Part shown: one piece after another, positions 57,580 to 64,000 of the stretch
Layout: the number at the start of each line of letters is the position of its first letter
Position numbering within the stretch: the stretch's first letter is position 1
Assembly (NCBI GenBank): GCA_048594975.1
Contig: JBMDXQ010000093.1
Span: forward strand, 62,001-126,000
Origin: JBMDXB01 sp048594975
GTDB lineage: Bacteria; Acidobacteriota; Vicinamibacteria; Vicinamibacterales; 2-12-FULL-66-21
Length of the DNA: 64,000 nt
Direction: 5' to 3'
Position numbers and translations under genes: made by a program
The notes under the pieces: model-generated
Seen by the model: the letters and a program-made list of their open reading frames with translations, nothing else
What the model was told of the DNA's origin: nothing
Databases searched by the model: none

Positions 57580-59362
57580 GTGCCACGTCCTCTGACACCG
57601 GTACGCGCATGCGCATGGTCGTGCCCCGGCCCGGCGCTGAGTCGACCTCGATCGTTCCGCCGTGCGCCGCCACGATCTGCTGTGTCACGGCCAGGCCCAC
57701 GCCGGTCCCGGTCCGCTTGGTCGTGAAGTAGAGGTCGAAGATCTTCGGCAGATCGGCCGGATCGATCCCGCTCCCGGTATCGCGCACCTCGATGCTGCAC
57801 TCGCGCGCCACCGCCGCGGCGGTGATCGTGACGCGCCCGCCCCGCGGCGTGGCATCGAGCGCGTTGCGGAGCAGGTTGTCGACCGCCTGCCGCATCTGTT
57901 CCGGGTCGAACAGCACCGTGGCGTGCCCGGGAGCCGCGACGATTTCAACGCCGCGTGATTCGGCCAGCGGCCTCGCGGCGCCGACGATCGTCTCCAGCCA
58001 CGGCCCCACGGGCGTCGGCTGGCGGTTGAGCGCCGGCGGCCGTGCGAAGTCGAGGAACTGCTGCACCTTGGCGTTCAGCCGGTGCGTCTCGTGCTGAATG
58101 ACGTCGACGAGTTCGTTCGCGTCCCCGGCCGCATCGGCGGAGCCACCCGACGTCGGGTCGAGGCACTCGTTTCTCAGCCGTTGCGCGCTCATCGCGATCG
58201 CATTGAGCGGGTTGCGGATTTCGTGCGCGACGGTGGACGCCAGCTCGCCCATCGCCGAGAGTCGATCGCGGCGGCGCAGCGCCTCCTGTGCGAGCGCGTG
58301 CTCCACACTGAGTGCGCCGAAACGCCGGCGGATCCACGCGAACCCGATTGCGAGCACGCCCAGCGCTGCGGCCGCGGCCAGCGTGATCGTGAGCCGCACC
58401 GCCGTGCGCCGTTCGGCGCTGCGCAAGCGATCGAGCCGCATGCCGAGCCGCAGGTTCGCCGGGCTGACGCCGCCGACGTCTATCGGACCCTTCAGCTCGA
58501 GTACCGGCCGGCCGGACACGTCGAGGCGCCGCTCGCGGAGGGCGCTCCCGCTGCCGCCGTCCGCGTCGGGCTCGTTCGCGACGTCCCCCTGTGCCTTCCG
58601 CACGCCGCCGTGCTCGAACACGATGTAGGCGACGCCCTCGGCGCTCGCCACGATGTCGGCCAGGAGCGCGTCAAGCGACGACTGCCGCTGGAGATCGGCG
58701 ACCTCCGTTGCGTCGGCGATCAGCACGATCGCCCCGCCGTTCTGCCGTCGAACGCCGCCGGCCACCCGCGCGACGCCACCACGGCGCCCCTCGTGGACGT
58801 CGGTCACCGCCTCCTGTTCTCCGCCGAGAATGCGCTCCAGGATGGCGCCCCCGCCGCCCGGGCCCATACCTGGGCCCCCGCCGCCCGGGCCCATACCAAG
58901 GCCCCCGCCCGGGCCCATCCCGCGGCCGCCGCCAGGTCCCGGTCCGAAGCCGCCGCCCGGCCCGGCATGTCCCGGGCGGTCGGGCGCGACGAAGTGCTCG
59001 CGCGAGCCGTCCGGCCGCACTACCGTGACGCGGAAGAGGTGATTGCCGGCGGCGATCTGCTCGAGCGCCTGCGCCGTCAGCCCGCCGCGCCGATCGATCT
59101 CCGCGAGCAGCCTGGCGTTGTCGAGGAGACGCTCGGCGAGCTGGTCGAGCGCTTCGGCGGCGGCAGCGCGATTCGCGCGCGCCGCGGCCGCGACGGTGTC
59201 GCGGGCCGACGCTGCCTGTGCCCGGACGAGCGTTTCGAATTCCTGCCGCGTCGACGCGTAGTCGAGCCAGCCGACGGTCACGAGGGCGGCGGCGAGCAGC
59301 ACGGTAAGCGCACCGATGCTCCAGCCGCTGGTCGCGAGCCGACGTACGACGGAATTCGACAG
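57572..59362 (-). CDS. sensor histidine kinase with a glycine-rich periplasmic domain
   Basis: About 596 residues. One membrane helix (SIGALTVLLAAALVTVGWL) is followed by a periplasmic sensor domain containing a Gly/Pro/Met stretch (GRGMGPGGGLGMGPGGG). A second helix (near 395), HisKA with STVAHEIRNPLN, and HATPase with N, G1 (DTGSGID), F and G2 boxes follow. No HAMP or PAS domain is obvious. The start is uncertain: the frame is open to 59548. I place it at CTG 59362, after GAGGAG and just before the first helix, since the upstream part looks non-coding. It pairs with the sigma-54 regulator. Confidence 0.88.
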   Translation of the reverse strand: MSNSVVRRLATSGWSIGALTVLLAAALVTVGWLDYASTRQEFETLVRAQAASARDTVAAAARANRAAAAEALDQLAERLLDNARLLAEIDRRGGLTAQALEQIAAGNHLFRVTVVRPDGSREHFVAPDRPGHAGPGGGFGPGPGGGRGMGPGGGLGMGPGGGGPGMGPGGGGAILERILGGEQEAVTDVHEGRRGGVARVAGGVRRQNGGAIVLIADATEVADLQRQSSLDALLADIVASAEGVAYIVFEHGGVRKAQGDVANEPDADGGSGSALRERRLDVSGRPVLELKGPIDVGGVSPANLRLGMRLDRLRSAERRTAVRLTITLAAAAALGVLAIGFAWIRRRFGALSVEHALAQEALRRRDRLSAMGELASTVAHEIRNPLNAIAMSAQRLRNECLDPTSGGSADAAGDANELVDVIQHETHRLNAKVQQFLDFARPPALNRQPTPVGPWLETIVGAARPLAESRGVEIVAAPGHATVLFDPEQMRQAVDNLLRNALDATPRGGRVTITAAAVARECSIEVRDTGSGIDPADLPKIFDLYFTTKRTGTGVGLAVTQQIVAAHGGTIEVDSAPGRGTTMRMRVPVSEDVARA

Positions 59363-59748
59363 CGGAGAACTCCTCGATTGCCGTCGAGCAATCGCCGCGC
59401 CGTATGCGCCGGCTGCGTCGGTCTCCTGTAAGTACCAGGTTTCCAGGTAGTTACCGCAGGCGCTTCGAGCGGCGCCCGGCCTCGGGCCGGGGCCTTCGAC
59501 CATTCCGTCGATGCCCGCCGGGAAGTCGGCGGTGAAAGGGCCCCGCACTCTCCGCGTCCGGAGACTGCAGAGTTCCTTTCACGTGCTGCACAATCACCAG
59601 CGCCTCCGACAACGTGCTCGGCGATCGCGGCGAACCGTGGCGTTCGCTCGGTGTGCCGATGGGCGACGGCGGGGCAGCCGACGCACTCGCCCCCACAGCC
59701 CAGGGTATAATGACGGGTTCCTGCGCGCGCCGCGGGCCGCGCCATCGC
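59363..59748. other. divergent intergenic region, sensor kinase / yceD
   Basis: It holds a 7-bp hairpin, CCCGGCC-TCG-GGCCGGG (59475-59491), in the kinase leader and a TATAAT before yceD. The rest is unremarkable. The open minus-strand frame here lacks coding character. Confidence 0.5.
59706..59711 (+). promoter_or_regulatory. -10 element of the yceD-rpmF-fab operon
   Basis: Perfect TATAAT, about 38 nt before the ATG at 59749. No recognisable -35. Confidence 0.5.
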
Positions 59749-60282
59749 ATGCTCTTCGACCTCAACAAGCTGCACGGCGGCTTCGAGCAGGTCGAGCGGA
59801 CCCTTCAGCCGTCCGTCTTCGACCCCCCGGACGAGGACTATCGGGTCGTCGCCCCGGTCGAGTTGTCGCTGCGCGTGGAGAAGGCGGGCGGCGATGCCTT
59901 CCGTGTCGCCGGCCGCGCGCAGACGCAGCTCGAGCTCGAGTGCGGGCGCTGCCTCGAGCCGTTCGAGATGCCGGTCGACGCGACCTTCGATCTCCGTTAC
60001 GTGCCGCACGAGCAGAACGCCGGCGAGGGCGAGCGCGAGGTGGCCGAGGACGACCTGACGACCGCGTTCTACCGCGACGGCATGCTGGATCTCGTCGAGC
60101 TGCTGCGCGAACAGTTCCAGCTCGCCCTGCCCATGAAGCCGCTGTGCACCGAGGCGTGCCGCGGCCTCTGTCCCGACTGCGGAGCGAACCGCAATCGCAC
60201 CCAGTGCGGCTGCACGCCGAAGTGGGAGGATCCCCGCCTGGCGACGCTCAAGGGGCTGCTGAACCGCCAGAAGGAGAATTGA
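59749..60282 (+). CDS. yceD: DUF177/YceD family protein
   Basis: 177 residues. The conserved CGRCLEPF and the C-terminal CRGLCPDCGANRN zinc-type motif are present. The family is nearly always upstream of rpmF and is linked to 23S rRNA or ribosome biogenesis. ATG 59749 (MLFDLNKLHGG) is used; the longer frame crosses the promoter. Confidence 0.92.
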   Translation: MLFDLNKLHGGFEQVERTLQPSVFDPPDEDYRVVAPVELSLRVEKAGGDAFRVAGRAQTQLELECGRCLEPFEMPVDATFDLRYVPHEQNAGEGEREVAEDDLTTAFYRDGMLDLVELLREQFQLALPMKPLCTEACRGLCPDCGANRNRTQCGCTPKWEDPRLATLKGLLNRQKEN

Positions 60283-60283
60283 G

Positions 60284-60466
60284 ATGCCCAATCCCAAACG
60301 GCGCCACTCGAAGGCGCGGACGGCCAAGCGCCGCACCCACGATGCCCTGAAGCCGGTGCCGGTCGGCACCTGCCCGCAGTGCCACGAGGCGAAGGCGCCG
60401 CACCAGGTGTGCCCGCACTGCGGCTACTACAAGGGCCGCCAGGTCCGCGAGGTCGAGGAAGCCTAG
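60284..60466 (+). CDS. rpmF: 50S ribosomal protein L32
   Basis: 60 residues. MPNPKRRHSKARTAKRRTHD is the signature start. Four cysteines (CPQC and CPHC) form the zinc-bound version. It begins 1 nt after yceD. Confidence 0.97.
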   Translation: MPNPKRRHSKARTAKRRTHDALKPVPVGTCPQCHEAKAPHQVCPHCGYYKGRQVREVEEA

Positions 60467-60474
60467 CCGCGCGG

Positions 60475-61485
60475 ATGATGCGCATCGCCATCGATGCGAT
60501 GGGCGGCGATGACGCACCGGCGAACATCATCGACGGCGCGCTCGTGGCCGCGCGGCACCTGCAGGTCGGCCTGCTCCTCGTGGGCGCAGCCGACGCCATC
60601 ACCCGCGAACTGGCGCGGCATCCCGGCACCTCCTCTCTCGACCTGCGCATCCTCGAAACCCCCGAGTGGATCGACATGGCGGAGCCCGCCGCGGCGGCGT
60701 TGCGGCGCAAGCCGCGCGCCTCGGTCCGCCTGGCCGCTGATGCGGTCCGCGACGGCGAGGCGCAGGCGATGTTCAGTGCCGGGCATACCGGCGCCTCGCT
60801 GATCGCCGCGCACGCGGCGTTCGGCCGGCTGCCAGGCGTCGACCGTCCCGCGCTGGCGACCATCATCCCGACCCGCCGCCAGCCGGCGGTGCTGCTCGAC
60901 TCCGGCGCGACGGTCGAGTGCCGGCCACAGCACCTGGTGCAGTTCGCGCTGATGGGCGCCGCCTACGCGCGCGTCGCCCTCGGCTGCCGGTCGCCGCGGG
61001 TGGCACTGCTCTCGGTGGGCGAGGAGGAGACGAAGGGCAACGAACTCACACGCGAGGCCCACCGCCTGCTGAAGGAGGCCCCGATCGCGTTCGTCGGCAA
61101 CGTCGAGGGCCGCCACGTGTACGCCGGCGACGCCGACGTGATCGTGTGCGACGGCTTCACCGGCAACGTCACCCTCAAGGTCAGCGAAGGACTCGTGGAG
61201 ACCGTCGAGGCGCTGCTGCACGACGAGCTCTCGTCGACCTTCGGCACGCGTGTCGGCTACCTCCTCTCCCGCCAGGCGTTCCGCCGTTTCCGCAAGCGCC
61301 TGGATTACTCCGAGTACGGCGGCGCGCCGCTCATCGGGCTCAACGCCCTGTGCATTGTCGGACATGGCCGGTCGTCGCCCAAGGCGGTGCGCAACGCCGT
61401 GGCGATGGCGGCGCGGTTTGCCGCGGACGGCCTCGTGGACCGGCTCGCGCGTGAGGTCCTGCAGACCAGGAAGCTCGCCTTATGA
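60475..61485 (+). CDS. plsX: phosphate acyltransferase PlsX
   Basis: 336 residues. It converts acyl-ACP to acyl-phosphate, linking fatty acid and phospholipid synthesis. IAIDAMGGDDAP, FSAGHTGASL and ADVIVCDGFTGNVTLKVSEG are diagnostic. ATG 60475 or 60478 is the start. Confidence 0.95.
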   Translation: MMRIAIDAMGGDDAPANIIDGALVAARHLQVGLLLVGAADAITRELARHPGTSSLDLRILETPEWIDMAEPAAAALRRKPRASVRLAADAVRDGEAQAMFSAGHTGASLIAAHAAFGRLPGVDRPALATIIPTRRQPAVLLDSGATVECRPQHLVQFALMGAAYARVALGCRSPRVALLSVGEEETKGNELTREAHRLLKEAPIAFVGNVEGRHVYAGDADVIVCDGFTGNVTLKVSEGLVETVEALLHDELSSTFGTRVGYLLSRQAFRRFRKRLDYSEYGGAPLIGLNALCIVGHGRSSPKAVRNAVAMAARFAADGLVDRLAREVLQTRKLAL

Positions 61486-62426
61486 TCGCGTTTCTCTTTC
61501 CCGGGCAGGGCGCCCAGAAGGTCGGCATGGGGAAGTCGCTTGCCGAGCGCTTTCCCGTCTGCCGCGACACGTTCGTGGAGGCGGACACCGCGCTCGGCGA
61601 GCCGCTGTCGGCGCTGTGCTTCGAAGGGCCGCAAGATCGGCTGCTGCTGACCGAGAACACGCAGCCGGCGATCCTCGCGATGAGCACTGCCGTGTGCCGT
61701 CTCGTCGTGTCGGAAGGCGTGTCGCCGGCGTTCGCCGCGGGGCACAGCCTGGGCGAGTACTCCGCGCACGTCGCCGCCGGTACGTTATCCTTCGCGGATG
61801 CCTTGCGGACGGTGCGGCGCCGCGGGCAGTACATGCAGGAGGCGGTGCCCGTTGGCGAAGGCGCGATGGCGGCGATCATGATGCTCGAGGCCGACGCGGT
61901 GGCGCGTGCGTGCGAACAATCCGTCGCGGAGCTCCAGGGACGGGTGGTCGCGCCGGCGAACCTGAACGCGCCCGGGCAGGTGGTGATCGCCGGCCACGCC
62001 GACGCGGTCGCGCTCGCCGGCGAGAAGGCGAAGGCGCTCGGCGCGATGCGCGTGGTGCCGCTCGCGGTGAGTGCCCCGTTCCACTGCGCGCTGATGAAGC
62101 CCGCGGAGGAACGGCTCGTCGGCGACCTCCGTGCGCTCCCGGCGAGCGCGCCGCGGTTCCCCGTCGTCGCCAACGTCGACGCCGAGCCGAAGCGCGACGC
62201 CGCCTCAGCGATCGAGGCATTGATCCGGCAGGTTTCGGCGCCGGTCCGCTGGGAGCAGGTCGTGCGCCGGTTGATCGCGGAAGGCGTGGACACGTTCCTC
62301 GAGCTCGGTCCCGGGACGGTGCTCGCCGGCCTGGTGAAGAAGATCGACCGCGGGGCGACGGTGATGAGCATCGAGGACGACGCCGGCTTCGCACGGGCGC
62401 TGGCCTCGCTCCGCGCGCAGGGCTGA
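61482..62426 (+). CDS. fabD: malonyl-CoA:ACP transacylase FabD
   Basis: 314 residues. FLFPGQGAQKVGMGK, the nucleophile serine in GHSLGEY and the catalytic His in VSAPFHCALM. It loads malonyl onto ACP. ATGA overlap with plsX. Confidence 0.95.
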   Translation: MIAFLFPGQGAQKVGMGKSLAERFPVCRDTFVEADTALGEPLSALCFEGPQDRLLLTENTQPAILAMSTAVCRLVVSEGVSPAFAAGHSLGEYSAHVAAGTLSFADALRTVRRRGQYMQEAVPVGEGAMAAIMMLEADAVARACEQSVAELQGRVVAPANLNAPGQVVIAGHADAVALAGEKAKALGAMRVVPLAVSAPFHCALMKPAEERLVGDLRALPASAPRFPVVANVDAEPKRDAASAIEALIRQVSAPVRWEQVVRRLIAEGVDTFLELGPGTVLAGLVKKIDRGATVMSIEDDAGFARALASLRAQG

Positions 62427-62441
62427 CCGGACGCTTCAACT

Positions 62442-63182
62442 ATGATTGACTTGTCGGGGCGGATCGCGATCGTCACCGGCGCTTCGCGCGGCATCGGCGC
62501 CGCGACCGCGCGGCAGCTGGCCCGCCAGGGCGCTTACGTCGTCGCCGCCGCGCGCGGCGAGCACGCGCGGGCCGTGGCCGACGGCATCGCGGCCTCCGGC
62601 GGCGGTGCCGAGGCGCTCGCCCTCGACGTCACCGAGCAGCCCGCCGCCGAGCGCGCCGTCGCCGCCGTCGCCGAGCGGCACGGCCGGGTGGACATCCTGG
62701 TGAACAACGCGGGCATCGCGCGCGATCAGCTGATGCTGCGCATGAAGCGGGAGGACTGGGACGCGGTGCTGAGCACCAACCTGACCGCCGCGTTCGCGAT
62801 GACGCAGGCGGCGCTCAAGCCGATGATCCGGCAGCGGGCCGGCCGCATCATCTGCATCAGCTCGGTCGTCGGCCAGGCCGGCAATGCCGGCCAGGCGAAC
62901 TACGCCGCGTCCAAGGCGGGGCTGATAGGCTTCGCCAGGGCGGTGGCGCTGGAGGTGGCCTCGCGCGGGATCACGGTGAACGTGGTGGCGCCGGGCCTGA
63001 TCGACACGGACATGACGCGCGCGATCACCGACAGCGCGCGCGAGGGATGGGCCGCGAAAATCCCGTTGCGGCGTCTCGGTTCACCCGACGACGTCGCGTC
63101 GGCCGTGTGCTTTCTGGCCTCGGATGAGGCATCGTATATTACCGGGCAGGTGCTTGCCGTCAACGGCGGCATGTATATGTAG
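62442..63182 (+). CDS. fabG: 3-oxoacyl-ACP reductase FabG
   Basis: 246 residues of the SDR fold. NADPH motif TGASRGIG, NNAGIARD, then the Ser-Tyr-Lys triad in SSVVGQAGN and YAASK. It reduces 3-ketoacyl-ACP. It lies 15 nt after fabD. Confidence 0.95.
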   Translation: MIDLSGRIAIVTGASRGIGAATARQLARQGAYVVAAARGEHARAVADGIAASGGGAEALALDVTEQPAAERAVAAVAERHGRVDILVNNAGIARDQLMLRMKREDWDAVLSTNLTAAFAMTQAALKPMIRQRAGRIICISSVVGQAGNAGQANYAASKAGLIGFARAVALEVASRGITVNVVAPGLIDTDMTRAITDSAREGWAAKIPLRRLGSPDDVASAVCFLASDEASYITGQVLAVNGGMYM

Positions 63183-63304
63183 GCGCCGCTGCCGGGCGCG
63201 AACATTGTCGCGCCGCCGGGCGGAATCGCCGTTCCGCCTGTTCCGGGTGCCGCGTCATCATCGTTTCGTTTTCGTGAGCGGGACGTCCCGCGCTGGAGGG
63301 GTGA

Positions 63305-63544
63305 ATGGCCGTCGCTGACAAGGTGAAGAGCATCATCGTGGAGCAGCTCGGGGTCGACGAGGAAGAAGTCACGCCGGACGCGTCGTTCGTCGACGACCTG
63401 GGCGCCGATTCGCTCGACACGGTTGAGCTGGTCATGGCCTTCGAGGAGGAGTTCGGGATCGAGATCCCGGACGAGGACGCCGAGAAGATCACCCGCGTGA
63501 AGGAAGCGATCGAGTACATCGAATCCCACAGCAAGAAGAAGTAG
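63305..63544 (+). CDS. acpP: acyl carrier protein
   Basis: 79 residues. The phosphopantetheine serine is in GADSLDTVELV. The acidic composition is typical. A 122-nt gap after fabG may hold a promoter for higher expression, but none was clear. Confidence 0.97.
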   Translation: MAVADKVKSIIVEQLGVDEEEVTPDASFVDDLGADSLDTVELVMAFEEEFGIEIPDEDAEKITRVKEAIEYIESHSKKK

Positions 63545-63559
63545 GGACCACGGAGGCAG

Positions 63560-64000
63560 CTTGAGCAGGCGAGTCGTCGTGACGGGCGTGGGCCTCGTGT
63601 CCCCGGTCGGCATCGGCACGGAAGCGAACTGGGACGCGCTGCTGGCGGGGCGCAGCGGCATCGGCGCCATCACGCGATTCGACGCTGCGGCGTTCTCTGC
63701 GCGGATCGCCGGGGAGGTCAAGGGCTTCGATCCGCTGCGGTTCGTGGACAGGAAAGACGTCAAGAAGATGGACGTCTTCATCCAGCTGGCGATTGCCGCC
63801 ACACAGTTCGCCGTCGACGACGCCGGGCTGAGCATCACGCCCGAGGTGGCCACCCGTGTCGGGGTGTTCATCGCTTCCGGGATCGGCGGGTTCAACACCA
63901 TCGAGCGCGAGCACAAGGCGCTGCTCGAGGGCGGCCCGCGCCGAATCTCCCCGTTCTTCATTCCCGCCACGATCATCAACCTCGCTGCCGGCCAGGTGTC
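63560..64000 (+). CDS. fabF: 3-oxoacyl-ACP synthase II FabF, 3' end outside window
   Basis: 147 codons, cut by the window edge. TTG 63560 follows GGAGG (63551-63555). The protein begins SRRVVVTGVGLVSPVGIGTE, then FDPLRFVDRKDVKKMD and GVFIASGIGGFNTIE, the thiolase-fold start of FabF. The catalytic Cys-His-His lie beyond the window. Confidence 0.93.

Overview
This 64 kb window is GC-rich, gene-dense bacterial chromosome from a Gram-negative, menaquinone-using organism. Lipid A genes (a FabZ-LpxA fusion, LpxI), BamA, a Skp-like chaperone, Lol export genes and several predicted outer-membrane barrels show an outer membrane. A secreted von Willebrand A protein of the type common in Acidobacteriota, an HspR-controlled DnaK operon, a futalosine-type menaquinone cluster and the overall GC bias fit Acidobacteriota, probably a Vicinamibacteria-like lineage. 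That placement is inference; no rRNA or tRNA gene was seen.

Layout. 1-7.4 kb: the 3' part of lnt, prfB with a programmed +1 frameshift, then on the minus strand a class A penicillin-binding protein and a FecR-domain surface protein. 7.5-13.4 kb: the stress operon dnaK-dnaJ-hspR, a DnaC/IstB-like ATPase and hemW. 13.5-18 kb: two tandem exported paralogues, a small barrel, and acyl-CoA dehydrogenase-meaB-mce for methylmalonyl-CoA metabolism. 18-25.5 kb: mtnP, a PfkB kinase, a VWA protein, a small membrane-protein operon, a crotonase, ribH-nusB-lysS. 25.6-38.2 kb: lolC-lolD, clpC, bamA, skp-like, fabZ-lpxA, lpxI and a Gfo/Idh oxidoreductase. 38.2-46.3 kb: ubiD, a cysteine-free MqnE homologue, mqnA, mqnC, an amidohydrolase, a UbiA prenyltransferase, ubiX and menG. 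46.3-48.6 kb: a less GC-rich patch with a polytopic membrane protein and no clear second gene. 48.6-54.2 kb: a TonB-like protein, a micro-ORF, miaA-hfq-deoB, a dGTPase and ctaA. 54.2-59.4 kb: a histidine kinase/sigma-54 response regulator pair, followed on the same strand by a sigma-54-type promoter, a small secreted glycine-rich protein and a barrel. 59.7-64 kb: yceD-rpmF-plsX-fabD-fabG-acpP-fabF, the fatty-acid operon, cut by the window end.

The most unusual signals are: (1) about a dozen intergenic arrays of roughly 7-nt words. Each locus has its own word, and most are arranged as large imperfect palindromes; several sit directly before a compact promoter. (2) An MqnE-like protein in the menaquinone operon that has lost all cysteines and so cannot carry the radical-SAM cluster. 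(3) A self-contained sigma-54 circuit with a visible -24/-12 promoter and upstream dyad. (4) A fused FabZ-LpxA. (5) A DnaJ whose HPD motif reads HPG. (6) A second, GC-rich hairpin repeat inserted in frame in an amidohydrolase gene.

All gene functions are read from motifs recognised by eye; no database search was run.
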